Shown: positions 1 to 11,965, numbered from the stretch's first letter. The stretch is 32,636 bases of DNA from Phoronis australis (GCA_002633005.1 NMRA01000212.1:73615-106250); one strand, 5' to 3'. Program-made: numbers and translations. The notes: generated from the sequence alone by a model not told the origin.

Positions 1-59
1 GTAAAGCGGCTAATGCTGATTCCCTTGCACCAGCTGGAAACCGTATAATACTGTAAGAG

Positions 60-120
60 GATGCGTGGTGGCGCCCTCTTGTAGATAGGACGGGAGTTCA
101 AATCCGTGGGGTTTATTAAA
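60..120 (+). repeat. Possible tRNA-derived SINE fragment
   Basis: GGGAGTTCAAATCCG resembles a pol III B box, following GTGGCGCCCTCTTGTAG. No convincing A box or cloverleaf is present. Confidence 0.25.
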
Positions 121-1660
121 GTTCCAGTTTTACACATTCTCAGTTTTTTTTGTTCTTTGACAATACTTCAGAAATCAAGGAAAATGCTTGTATTTAGAGG
201 CAAAAACAAACTTTTTTCATGGGCAGCAGGAACGGGGGAAACCCCCTCCCGACCTCCCCCCATTCGGTGCTAACAAGACAAAATGTTGGGCGCCTAATGA
301 TATCCTAGATCCGCCACTGTGTCATGCAAGTGGCGTAGCAGCAAAATTTTGTTTCTGCAGTAATGTTTAATTGCCGCGTGCTTGAAGCACATACATGCAC
401 AATAAACACACATCTGGTGTATTATTCATACTGAATGAATACAGGACAGCAACGTAAACAAAAGTCAAAGACAGTAGAACGATGCACTCCGAAAAGGCGC
501 AACCACAATTTTCTGGGATTCACATTTCTTGAACATAAATTTTAACCATCAATTTGTCTGTACAACAGGCTACATTTACTTTTTCACATTTTTCGGCAAG
601 TTGGAAGCTTTGGGTGCGTGACATTTGCTTTTAGTCTGGAGAATGTTTGGCTACATGATTGAAGTTCTCTGACACATGCGCAAATACTGTTCACCTCCGA
701 AGAAAATATGACTGGATGAAAATACTCGAAATGTTCCGACCGCGATCACGGCATTAGGTGTGCGATCGTTAACTTCCACTATTTCTTTTTGTCAGGCAAA
801 ATCAATCGTCCATGCTTACGAAACTGTCTCAGTACGCTCTCAAAACAGTTCACCGATTACGTTGCAGAGTCGCCACCAGCCGATACCACAGCTCGATTAC
901 AACGTACGCTACCGCACCAGCATCGTTCCCCAAAACCCCCAGCGAAGGGCAGTTCTGCAAGATCGCGCTCAAATAACAGACGTAATTACACCATTCTTAA
1001 AATATCCAGGCTTGTCAAACAATTGTTGGCAACTATATGTACTATCAGCTTGTGAGTTTAAAAATACGGATCACATCAGAATAGGGAAATGTGTAAGGTC
1101 AGCCACGATTTCACAGAGCCCGTTCTAGGTTCAGCATTTATACTCTTAGTTAGCCATCGATGCAAAGAAAAAGCAATTCCTAAAGTTACTGCAATCGAAC
1201 TTTTATTTCCATGACAACCACACAGTTTTTGCGTCCAAGCGACACGGCAAAATTCATATTGATGGCATTAATTCATGATCAAGCTCAGTTTTCGCTATTT
1301 TAAGAGAAACCTGTATTTCATTGTCGGAACCCTGTAGTGCCAATTTTTTAACATTGGCTTTGCTCACTCCATCTGTTTATCTACTACTGAATGCGCACGC
1401 GGTACGCATGCTTAACGACTCGAAGACTCCATTGTTGTCTTCCTGTGACGTAATAGATCACGTCAAAGCCTGTTTAGGAAAATGTGTTTCCGGTCTTGAC
1501 AGGTCTAAGGTCACGGTTCAGCCTTTGTAGCGCCCTCTCCTAAAAAATTTGTGGGTCAGGTTTGACGGTAATTATGTGAAGTAAATGGGAAGTGATTGGC
1601 AGGAATAGCATTTAATAGTTTTTGAAGTTGTTTTGAGTAAATGGGGTCCAGAATTGTGGC
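120..1660. other. Mostly featureless stretch
   Basis: Apart from the possible exon at 796-981, I see no supported gene here. The stretch around 225-330 has a C-rich run and a CCTAGATCCGCCACTG end similar to one near 17980, probably old repeat debris. Confidence 0.5.
796..981 (+). CDS. Possible isolated coding exon, unknown protein
   Basis: A pyrimidine-rich acceptor (atttctttttgtcag) precedes 186 nt of open frame with raised GC content. The frame reads KINRPCLRNCLSTLSKQF and continues into a Pro/Arg/Ser-rich stretch, then reaches a possible donor (GAC|gtaatt). The length is a multiple of three with phase 1 at both ends. I recognise no family. It could equally be a chance frame in a repeat. 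Confidence 0.25.
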
Positions 1661-1663
1661 ATA

Positions 1664-1799
1664 TGGCGTGCGTTCAGTAGACGCTAGTGCCTACGCTAGG
1701 ACCTAGCTAAAACCTAGTCAAAGTCACGAGTTCTCATTTAAAATGTACGACAATATCTTACGTAATCTCGAGGTCCTAGCGTTACTGAACGGGAGGCTG
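1664..1799 (+). mobile_element. MITE copy 1
   Basis: A 136-bp element begins TGGCGTGCGTTCAGTAGACG and ends AACGGGAGGCTG. Its inner ends are inverted (CGTTCAGTA near 1671, and GCGTTACTGAACG near 1779-1791). AGGACCTAGC-type motifs recur inside. There is no coding capacity. A second copy in the opposite orientation lies at 17218-17375. Confidence 0.75.
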
Positions 1800-2687
1800 T
1801 TCTTATTTTACCCGCATACGGAAGTCCCGCCATTTTCAGAGCACATCCTTGTTCAATGTTGAAATTTTAGCTCGAATCTATGTCCTCTTCAGACAAATGC
1901 ATTTACTCGTTTTTACGGTTCATGTAAGAAAACAAATAAGACGAGGGATTTTGATGAAATTTCCAAGAGGTTTTGCCCATGTCATAAACCTGAGACTCGT
2001 GTAGGATTCTCTATTTACGTGAAAAAGTAGTTTCTACGAACTCCTGCGAGAAATAGTCAAGTCTCAGAATGAGAAATTTATATGCACTTTAAAATGATTA
2101 GATGCATGTAAATTAAGCACGTAAAAAATTTAACTACCCAAAATTATATCTCAGTGTTGAAAATCCATTCTAGTTCGATGATATTCAGCGACTCTCTCAG
2201 AATAAGGATTTTGGAAAAGCTGCTTTCTTGCGAATAAACTTTAAGAACATTTGTAGACAAAAGAATCGTGTTAATTTTATACTGAAGCAAAGAAGAAAGA
2301 TTCTTACTTGGTAAGACATCGAAAAGATTTTTATTTTGATAGGGTTCTCAATCAGATATGATTTTGTGTGGTTAAATTTTTTCATGCTTAATTTACATGT
2401 ATCTATTCATTACAAACTACAAATAAATTTCGCATTCTAGGAGTTCACCATATTTCACAGGAGTGCGTAGAAACGACTTTTTTTACATGCAACATATATT
2501 TCTATCTAGCGGATATGTACTACGATAACTAGACACCCGAGCTCAGTTAACGTTTGCTTTCACGTTCGGGTGAAAATTTAGCTGTTGCGAAACCTATTTT
2601 TGTTAGTGTAACGTGAATCGGTACGCGCAATTAATTGTGTGCGTCATAATTCACGTTCACGTCTCTTTGCGAAACCTCTCTATGATA
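1800..2687. other. AT-rich stretch without a gene
   Basis: No supported exon. The open frames are short and lysine/phenylalanine-rich, with no recognisable family or splice context. Confidence 0.5.
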
Positions 2688-2925
2688 TATTATACCACAA
2701 TATTAGCCTCAAATGGCAGATACAACCGTGTAATAACCCATAAAGTTATCTCACTAGTGAGATAACGATTTGGCGGGAAACCGAGGACGGGGTCGAAACC
2801 GGGACCCTAATATTGCTGGTCGCCGACTTTACCACTACACCACGCAGCGACTGACGTCATCAAGAGTGAAAATAGAATACTTAAATGAGCACGCGCAATA
2901 ATCGCACGTTCAACAAACCGCATTG
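2688..2925 (+). mobile_element. Composite repeat copy A, cut by the assembly gap
   Basis: It starts TATACCACAATATTAGCCTC, matching copy C at 13480. It contains a tRNA-like head on the minus strand and runs to AACAAACCGCATTG, where the N gap begins. A perfect 22-bp palindrome (centre CACTAGTG) lies at 2745-2766. Confidence 0.8.
2783..2850 (-). repeat. tRNA-like head of composite repeat A
   Basis: Read on the minus strand it shows TGGTGTAGTGGTAAAGTCGG (A-box region) and CGGTTTCGACCCCG (B box, one mismatch to GGTTCGANNCC). The outer stem does not pair, so this is a tRNA-derived SINE head, not a working tRNA gene. Confidence 0.65.
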
Positions 2926-3486
2926 NNNNNNNNNNNNNNNNNNNNNNNNNNNNNNNNNNNNNNNNNNNNNNNNNNNNNNNNNNNNNNNNNNNNNNNNNNN
3001 NNNNNNNNNNNNNNNNNNNNNNNNNNNNNNNNNNNNNNNNNNNNNNNNNNNNNNNNNNNNNNNNNNNNNNNNNNNNNNNNNNNNNNNNNNNNNNNNNNNN
3101 NNNNNNNNNNNNNNNNNNNNNNNNNNNNNNNNNNNNNNNNNNNNNNNNNNNNNNNNNNNNNNNNNNNNNNNNNNNNNNNNNNNNNNNNNNNNNNNNNNNN
3201 NNNNNNNNNNNNNNNNNNNNNNNNNNNNNNNNNNNNNNNNNNNNNNNNNNNNNNNNNNNNNNNNNNNNNNNNNNNNNNNNNNNNNNNNNNNNNNNNNNNN
3301 NNNNNNNNNNNNNNNNNNNNNNNNNNNNNNNNNNNNNNNNNNNNNNNNNNNNNNNNNNNNNNNNNNNNNNNNNNNNNNNNNNNNNNNNNNNNNNNNNNNN
3401 NNNNNNNNNNNNNNNNNNNNNNNNNNNNNNNNNNNNNNNNNNNNNNNNNNNNNNNNNNNNNNNNNNNNNNNNNNNNNNNNNNNNNN
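2926..3486. other. Assembly gap
   Basis: A run of 561 N. Any reading frame across it is meaningless. It interrupts composite repeat copy A. Confidence 1.
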
Positions 3487-3871
3487 GCGGCAGTGTGACA
3501 CAGGACTAACCAGCCCGTAATTTCATGCAAGTGTCTGAAACTACCCTTGAATATATGCAGCATTTATCATTTGACCATTTTACTTTGACAAAACAGTTTG
3601 CAACCGCATGCATTTACCATTCGCCAGTGTCTGGTCTCGATCCGCACATGGTCCGATAGGCTGCGGTCCCGAGTCTGGCAAAATAATTTCTGTCAAAATT
3701 TATTCGCCACATTTCTTCAGCAAATTCCATAAAATTGTCCGTAGTTTGATTTTATCAAAATTAAGGCGCGCCGTCGATTTTTTATCCCCGTTTGCTGGCT
3801 GGTAACAGTACAGGCACTGCTCCAGTCGCACTGACGGCGTTTTCTCGGCCTGGGTTCCTGAATGAATTGTA

Positions 3872-3923
3872 CTTCCGGGTTCGCGGCAAGTTCAAAATGG
3901 CGGTGTTTCTTCGGGTGCGAATC
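3872..3923 (+). promoter_or_regulatory. Housekeeping-type promoter with possible short first exon
   Basis: An ETS-type site (ACTTCCGGG) lies about 25 bases before a YY1-like initiator AAAATGGCGG. The ATG inside that motif opens MAVFLRVRI, followed at once by a donor (ATC|gtgagt). ETS and YY1 sites overlapping the start codon are typical of TATA-less housekeeping genes in animals. No downstream exon could be assigned. A good acceptor (ttgtcgttgcag, ending 4831) opens KKFELMK in phase, but this is weak. Confidence 0.35.
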
Positions 3924-4010
3924 GTGAGTGGCGCGTTCATTTAAACTGTTTTCGAGTACGGATCGTGTATTAGTTATGGGGTAGGTACTTCTTGGATCCT
4001 TATAACATCT

Positions 4011-4694
4011 TCTAACCATGTAATAAGGGTTAACAACGCGTGAGAGAAGGACTTTAAATGAGTACGCGCAACAATCGCATGTTCAGCAAAGAGCATTGCA
4101 CCGACATTAATACGCTATGAAAAATAAAACGCATAATTTCCATAAAAACGATATTTTAATTCAGTGAAATTTTTCTCTCGTGTTCTCTCACTTGTAAATC
4201 ACCGATCTCCAATTTGAATGCGGGTATCGTGTCGTCGGGATCCTTTGACTTGAGCATTATACTCAGTTACTATTGGTAAACTACTTTAGCAGACGCTATT
4301 ACCCCGGTCGAAGCTTAGCGTGATAAAATGTGTAGTAAGCTATAATAGTTGCTAAAGCTTAATTTATAGATTCACTTTATTTCTATTTTGTTTAAATTTT
4401 CAATTGGTTTTAAGTAAAAGCATTATTTGACAAAAATAGCTCGGCTTTTCTTAAAAGGTCACGACCTCCGACCACGGGCCTCTGACATAGCCGAGACAAG
4501 TCGACAAAGGTAGATCGATTCATTGCACTGTTTCTCGTTCAGTATGTGGTATAAATCGATTATTACATGTTCTCAGTAGTTATCCCCCGTTATCTAGAGC
4601 CCTCGTGTATTTTGTAGAATTATATAATATAATTCTCCAAAATCCACTCGGGCTCTAGATAACGGGGGATAACGACTTAGCCATGTAATAATCT
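4011..4694 (+). mobile_element. Composite repeat copy B, lacking the tRNA-like head
   Basis: From 4051 (ACTTTAAATGAG) it aligns with copy C from about 13678 through CCAATTTGAATGCGGGTA, the AAAGGTCACGACCTCCGACC block and the palindromic tail. The first 40 bases (CCATGTAATAAGGGTTAAC) resemble the left end of copy A, so the head seems to have been deleted internally. Confidence 0.8.
4558..4693. repeat. 136-bp near-perfect palindrome, tail of copy B
   Basis: The ends are GATTATTACATG and CATGTAATAATC. The arms share GTTATCCCCCGTTATCTAGA and its complement, and the centre is GAATTATATAATATAATTC. The arms are close to 60 bases each. A MITE-like or fold-back unit with no coding capacity. Confidence 0.9.
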
Positions 4695-7600
4695 ATATTT
4701 ATATCGATTTAAACGAGGGCGAATACATTTATCATACATATCGCGTGAACTGTTTTTAAGATGAGCATTTACGCGAATCTTCAGGGTTCTTTGAGGCAGG
4801 ATCTGTTTATTTGTCGTTGCAGAAGAAATTTGAACTCATGAAGTGTGTGTTTATTCCATGTAAAATGTCAACAATTATAAACTAATCAACACACGGAACA
4901 AACTAACATGAAACAACGAATTAATAGACAAATAGACTTATGCTACTTATTCTACTTATACTAATAATAATATTAGGTTGCGTGTTTGCGTACTTTAAAA
5001 ACACCGGTTTCAGCTTAATTTTAATAAAGCTTATTGAAATGAAAGTCTTAGTTGGTATTTGACGGAAAAGTTTATGCGTTGAGCTATATGTTTGGTTCAG
5101 TTGTCATTTGTACGGTGTTTCTTAATTATTGGTGACATTAACACCAGTACAGGATTGTGATCCGTGAGGGGTACTATAGATAATTTTAAATAACAAAATT
5201 TATTCTCATAAATTTGGTCCGCCAGATCAGTACCGCAATCCTCACGGCATCTCTAGAGATGATAACGGTTATCTTCTCCAGAGACTACACCAAAGAGTAC
5301 TTCTGACCTATTTCACGGTTTCATAACACAGTTCCCGGCCGTATCATCACCTATGCATGATAATAAATATGTTATTCAGAAGACAAACACAAAATCAGGT
5401 CATGCACAATGCGTGGTGCGAAAAGCATTTAAGCGAGTTAGACTAAATTTCAATTTATCGTTGAATAAAAAATCTTTGCTGTACTTTGGTCTTTGTTTAT
5501 TTGATAACATTAGGGTTTGTCGAATTAGCTTGTCCGTTACAATTGCCCATACACAGACACCTCTGACAAAACGTGAATTTACAAGAGTTACTGAAAAGAC
5601 GCTTTTAGTTAAATTAATAATTGAAATCTGTTTGAAAATGGTTTAATTTCGTTGCCAGATGTTAGTTTTATGTTTTAACGGCTTTAACTTTAATCGTGTT
5701 TTCAGGCTTAGGGATTTTTTACGCTGACGAAAGAAGACGGGGTTTTCTTGATATTCAATATTCTGAAGAGAATAGTTTAGGGGGGGTAACATTTCTCCAT
5801 ACGAATTGCTATCGACTGAACGTGGCTATAGTAAAGTTATTGCTTACAGTACATTTAAATTGATAATTTCAAATTTAAAAAATACGTAGAACAGTAAAAC
5901 TCTGCGCCTGCTCGCGCAACGTAATTATAATATTCTATATGGACCGCAGGCATTTGTACTTGGAATAAACTGAGCTGTCACTGTAACAAATGCGCTTAGA
6001 TATGCTGTTTTACTAAAGAACCCCTGTCGTGGTTGAAGGCATTCTGGCTGACCAGAGACATAAACCACAAGAAATGGAGCATGTCCATATTTTGTGACAG
6101 GCATGTCACTCTAACTAGCTTTGGTGTACACTGTATCCAAAAATGTAGAACGGGTACGAGGAATGCACACAATCGATAAGGTGCTCAAAATATGCTTGTT
6201 AGAGAAATTGTTATGAATTGATGGGACCATTTCACACAGCAATGTCTCCAATAAAATCAAAACGAGACGGGGCTTAATGGTCTGGTAACGCTTCGAAAGG
6301 AACTGTTTACTATTTTAATGTTAACTTTAAAACTGGAAAATTTGAATTAGCTGCACAAAACTGTTTATGTTTCGTGGCTGTTGTGGCCCAGATTCATTGT
6401 GGGTTGGAACGAATAATTATTCAAAAGTTAAACTTGCGGTTCCCTGCACAAAACCCTTCAATTTCAAATTTGAACTTACCTTTATGAGTTCATACTGAAG
6501 TCGACCAGAAAATCGTCGAGTTTGAGTTTGCCGAATTGAAAATTTTATTTCGGGCTCTGCCAGGGTAATTCCTCATAGTGGCTACTAAGTGCATCTGGAC
6601 AATGAGAAATAGGTTCTATTTAGTCTGGAAATGTGTTTGAAAAAGACTTTAGTTACGAAAATAGGCTTCTTGAATTTGGCTGAACTATAAAGAAACGCAC
6701 GGGTTTTGCTTTCAAGAAGTGCTTACCAGTAGGCTGATTATAGACTTAGATGAACCAGTTAGTGACTGACGTACTCGCGCGATTTGTGTTAATAATGCTT
6801 GGACATGTGCATGTAATCTTGTGGCGCTTGACGTGATGTGTCCCAGAGGTTTGTGTGACCTTGACGACCTCGAAATAAACTTGCGTTACCGGTGAACGCA
6901 ACCCTGGACCAGCGTTATTGACCTCTCTTAACGATGTTGCCCTTGCCGCAGAAACGGGTATAATTTTTGTTTGTTCCAGAGTCTTGTCCCGGGGAGTACT
7001 CCTAGAACGGGTATACGGGACGTGCCACTCAGAAGGGTGGCTATTTCACTATCAGTTTCCCTACGAAAGGGCGCCTCTTAATTCTGACAAAAGACTCTAC
7101 CGAATAGTAACATGTTCCGATTGTATCGTCTATCAACTAAATCGCTTTGGGAGCTCGAAACTCTATAAAAGGCTCTTTTCCAACTGTGCAACAGAGGGGT
7201 ATTCGATGTTTTGTATATATTCAAAACTTTAGTCGCAAAATGTGCTCATTTTGACAACATGTCCTCTCTCATTGAATCATTTTGACGGGGTTGGGATTTA
7301 CCCCTAAAAAAGGTGTTTTAAAACAAAACTCTATGAAAAGGTGTCTATTTCATGGAAGATCCATACAATTGCGTCCCTGTTTCAAAGCCTTTCTTTAAGG
7401 TTATGTAGGTCTTTTTTGACAAGTCTGCGCATTTAGCAAATTATGTTTAAAATCTCTGTAAAATATATATATTTTGAAAGTAGAAAGTCTGTAAAGTTTG
7501 ATTTTTGACTTCTAAGCAGCCATGTCTTCTGAGTAAAACTTTGCAAACAGAAAATGTACAATGGTAACAAAACAGCAGAATCAATAACATGATCGAGTTA

Positions 7601-9500
7601 TATTTGATAAATGTTCAAGGTGAGATATCAAATACAAAATATCATTTCGCTTTCGTTTTATGCTGATAAAAATCATAAAAGTCCTGTTTTCGATAGCCCC
7701 TCATGGAAAAGTGAAATTTTTTAAAAATAATTTCTAACAGCGTTTTTTGAAAACAGTCCATAAAGCATAGTATCTAATGGGTGTTCTAATTTTTAGCTGC
7801 ACCCCCGTCAAAATATAGTCGAGTACAACTTGGGGTCTGTGTTCAAGTCGAGTGTAATTTACCCATGCCAAATGACCTCGTATGAAGGACGCAAGGTATT
7901 GTTTAATTTGTGAGATTCATGCGACGGGCGTATTTTACTGTTGCTATTATTATTCCACGTACACATGAACGTGTGCAGAGAATCGTTTTTTGACATATAC
8001 GTAGAAAATAAATCTGAAACTAAATGAGATAATCTACTGAGCTCCTCTCAGTGAAAGATAATATTGTTGGACGAAACGTAGACTATACATAAAAATAAAA
8101 GTATAATTTTCGGATACAATTACATCCTTTCTCAACTTAAACAGAAATAAAGTAAAATCAAGCACGGCATGAGATAAAATGTAAGACAACTTAATAATGT
8201 GTCATTCATAATGTAAACGTTTTTTTTTTCATTTTATAGTATATTTGTGGCGAACTTAAGGTCAGTTAGCGTTATCCTCTCCTTTGGCCTGCCGACCACA
8301 ACATTAATTGATGAGAGCCATCAACAAATCATGACGATTCTTCCTTAGTAACTAATTGAACAATCAATTGTCATAGCCACGTTTGGTCTACCGACAGACT
8401 AGTCGACTCAAAACTCCCATAATGCCTCGGTCACTTAAAGCTTCCGACGCAGATCCGATGAGTTTAACTGTGACAGAAAAATGACCATAGTGACCGACTG
8501 TCGGATTATTATCGGAGTCACCCACAGGCAGTTGCGGGAGTCAAAAATCGCCAAATAGAAGTATTGCTCCGATAAGACATCGCACGAGCATGTTTAACAC
8601 CGGAATAAAACTCAAGATCGGCGGGATCGGCCGAACATAGCAGATATGTGACTAGGGCATTAAGTGTGACATCAAATAGTTAAAAAGTGATAATAAACCA
8701 GTGAGCGTTACGTTGAAGAAAACAAATTTTGACTTGGACCAATTACCGTTATAAAATTGGTCTCGGCATGTTTCTTACTCTGTTGAGAAGAAATTTTTGG
8801 CTTTAGGAAGAACTGACAATTCTTTATTTCTCAAGACCATACTAGGTGAATAAATTGACCACGTGGTAAATCAACTTGTTCACATTTATCTAAAGACATA
8901 ATGAAATGTAAGCTCTTTCTAAATTCAGATAGCACACCTAGTTTGACTAAGGAACAATTTGAGGCCAATTTCAAAACCGCAAGTGATCGAGAAAAAAATG
9001 TTTTGTGACGAATGCCGGGTTTACTACCGCGTTAAAGTTCTTTTCTAAATGACAATTATGAACCTGAAAAATGCATTTTCATGATTTTGTGATGACTCAC
9101 ACTGCTGAATTGCTAAAATGCTCTATTCTTAACTCATACATTGTTCTAAAGCTTGGCTTAATGTCCGTGTATAATAATATTAATTTCAAATGAAATTTTT
9201 TCACCGAATGAGAGACGGTCATGGAACGGCATTAGCTGTCATCAAGCGGGGAGAAGGCTTGGGGTTCGGCAATATGGTCATCAATGACGTATGTCTCTGC
9301 TCGTTGCCAGAACCAACATGGGTGAAGAATGGTCCCCACACGCATGCGTATGAAGCTGCATGATAAAAGTAGTCAGCAAAGCAATCGGACAAGCGTCACC
9401 TGACAATTCCTCTTAAGGCAACATGGCCGGAAGATAACAAAATTCCCCAGACTATAGTCTAGAAGTTGGAATGCTGCACTGACAACCGGTTGGTCCCAGA
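4695..9500. other. Long stretch without a supported gene
   Basis: No exon of a known family was recognised on either strand. It holds one diverged interspersed repeat (7456-7790), a 14-bp palindrome CATCTCTAGAGATG (5248-5261) and an open frame at 6918-7232 that does not look like a known protein. It may be intron of the gene whose first exon is at 9697-9967. Confidence 0.5.
7456..7790 (+). repeat. Diverged interspersed repeat, copy 1
   Basis: It aligns with 18785-19100 in the same orientation through shared anchors: TATATAT..TCTGAAAGTA-like start, CATGTCTTCT, ATAACATGA, TTTTCGATAGCCCC and AGCATAGTATCT. It is clearly diverged, with many gaps. Family unknown. Confidence 0.65.
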
Positions 9501-9696
9501 TTCAAATCCCACTGTGTATCAAAAAAATGCAATCCCGAAAAGTCCTAAGCATTGACCACCATGAATGTACCCATGATACGCGCGCTCGTTTGTCTGAGGA
9601 TGCTGTCAGTAACATCTGAAGATGACCGAAACGTCGTGCCAATGTAAGTAGACGAGATGCTGATTTTAGAAATGATGATGAACTGAATATACTTAC

Positions 9697-9967
9697 AGTT
9701 AACGCACGGATCCACACTAGGTGAAGGCTCTTTGCCGCCTTGAGCACCCGACCCCGGCGCCTGTGGCGCAGCACACTGGCATACACAGGGCGAGCCGCCT
9801 CCGGCGAAGTGAACAAGTATTCCCACTCCCACAGCAATGGCAATTGCCAAAAGTGCCAGGACGAAGCCGATAGCAGTACTAACATGGCAGCCACTGGATC
9901 GCTTGCCGGAACCCATTATTTCAGTACCACTGGAAATATCAGACAATTCAAAATTGTCGCTACCCAT
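9697..9967 (-). CDS. First coding exon of a type II membrane protein, possibly M1 aminopeptidase-like
   Basis: The 271-nt exon runs from ATG (9967) to a strong donor (ACT|gtaagt) and codes 90 residues plus one base. An acidic and serine-rich cytoplasmic tail (1-26) ends in K22, R23 and C27. One long hydrophobic helix follows at about 31-54 with no signal cleavage site, then a Gly/Pro/Cys stalk (CVCQC, C61/C63/C65, and C88). A short cytoplasmic tail, a signal anchor beginning with a GCxVST-like motif and an extracellular stalk suit type II ectopeptidases such as aminopeptidase N. No catalytic domain is visible, so the family is an inference. Later exons would lie to the left. None was recognised between 1 and 9690, so the first intron may be very long. 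GC content is higher than in the surroundings, as expected of coding sequence. Confidence 0.65.
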
Positions 9968-11965
9968 CCGGACTTCAGGTGAGAATCCCGCCTACTGACT
10001 GAAACCTCTCCTTGGATTACCTTATCAATATGTAGGGATTTTTGCGGACGAAAGCGTTATCTGCAACCTCATCAGTCGATGAACTTCGGACCATGTCGTT
10101 TAACCAATAATAACGCGGTTAAACTAAATACATCAATTTCAAAAACACATTACAATTATTTTAAAACCAATTATATATATGCATTCAAATTCAGTGTTTG
10201 GTTACATGTCTAAACAGATATGTCTTTAGCAATAACTTCAAAGATTCCGCGGCTGCACATCTCTGGTTTCGGATGTTAAGGCAATTCGTGCCGCGTAATG
10301 GCGAAACGATTTGTTGTACACGGGTTATGATCGGGTAATAACAACACTAACAGCATATGGTTTGCAGAAATGTTGCTAATGGCATCCCTGTACTAGTCAC
10401 TAACGACTGATATGAAGATGTCGGCTGATGATGAAGACAAGTCTTAGAACTACACCGACGGTGTGGGCTGGGTTTTGTGTCTTTTCATGAATTCGTCATG
10501 AGTAACGAGTGCTCGATACCACTGAGAACAATATCAAATGACAAAAGAAAAACAAATTTAGTTTTACGAATACAATATGTACATAACATTCTTAGAGTTT
10601 TAAAAACTAAAACTGTGATATAAAAGAAATAGAAAAGGTGGTTATGAAGAGTTGTGTACGAATTCATCATAATACGATCAACATGTCATGGAGACCAGTT
10701 TCGTAATTGTATCTTTGTGGTGAATTCGTACAGTAATTTTGAAACTAGAGAAGACTAGAAATCTTTAAGACCATCCGTACTTGACATGTGCGTAGACTGT
10801 AGTTACAAACTGGTAAACTACCAAGATATTTAAACAAACAGAAATAGTAAAAGGGGACACTCGGGTCTCATATTTGCGAATTTTCTCCTAGCCTGTGGAA
10901 GTAAGTAAACAATTATAACTGTAATCGGTGTTAAATACCTATACGCCAACGCTTCTGCCGCAAGTAATTACGAGTAACGAAACCAAATCAAGCTTTGTTT
11001 TTGAGTTTTAAGAGTTTTACCAGTGATGAGTGCGCGTTTTGCTCATTACGAATTCGTATGCGCAGCACAGGACATCACCGAGATTACTCATTATCTGATA
11101 GGTAACAGAGAAATACCGAGTTTAAATGACAAATGATATATTTACACCGCCTAAAGTGAAGTTGGTTATATGGGCGGTGTACGCTACCCAATGGAATAAA
11201 ATTCACTTCCATGAAATTAGCAAGACACGTTGAATTCGGCTGACATGATGGAAGACGAAATTATTTTTCGAAATGAAGACGAAACCAAGATCTCTACACG
11301 TTTAGACGTCTGACTGTTTCATGTATGTCCACTAGTTTTGATGTTATGTCAACTATTGCCATGTTTCCGATATGTAAGCCGCTTGCAGGAAATGCAATCT
11401 TTAGCGGAAAGGTACCGAAATCTGCACACGTGTTGAACACGTTAGCCGGGGATGGTCTGTTCAGCACTAGTTCTAAAGTTGTGTAGATGTTCGACAAAGC
11501 TCCCTAGACAACACAACTACTTACTGTCACACTATCTCAAAAAGTCAAATATTTGAATTCAAGTCTATAACCTAAAACTCCTCCACCATATTAGCCGGTA
11601 ATCTGATCAGCCCCGGAACCAAATTTTCCTGGTCGTTATCACCTCCCTGCAAATACCTGCCTCGATAAAATTTACCTAAAACTGTTTTGAAATTAATTGA
11701 AGTTTAAGGAATATCTTGGAGACAAACGAAGTGCTTGTTCATCCGCTATATCGCAAAAATCAGTTGCAAAAATTGTCACTGACTAAAAAATTAAAATTTA
11801 CGAGTGATTTAGTTAGCTGGGACGGATTGCAAAAATGTTGCACTTTGGATAGCAACAATGGACACTGCAACATCACATGTCGCGTTGCTATTAATAAACA
11901 TTGCACTTGATGTCACGAGACCCTCAGTGGATAACTGTTATTCAACCCAGCCCTGTACAAGAAAT
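9968..11965. other. Upstream region of the type II membrane protein exon; no gene seen
   Basis: Nothing codes convincingly. A GATAAG motif (minus strand, near 10020) lies about 55 bases upstream of the ATG at 9967. A 9-bp perfect inverted repeat (TACACCGCC / GGCGGTGTA) with a 21-base loop is at 11143-11181. Confidence 0.4.

Noticed and set aside
2881-3563. Four open frames across the N gap
   Set aside because: They consist almost wholly of unknown residues created by the 561 N, with no coding evidence at either edge.
5699-5789. Acceptor-like TTTTCAG followed by about 90 open bases and GGGGTAAC
   Set aside because: Phase does not fit the possible first exon at 3897, and the peptide matches nothing I know.
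6918-7232. 104-residue open frame with a TATAAAAG motif near 7163
   Set aside because: No recognisable protein, no start-codon context, and the TATA-like motif lies inside the frame. It may be chance.
9502-9894. 130-residue minus-strand frame overlapping the membrane-protein exon
   Set aside because: Shadow of the 9697-9967 exon in another frame. It runs past the donor into intron and shows no domain.
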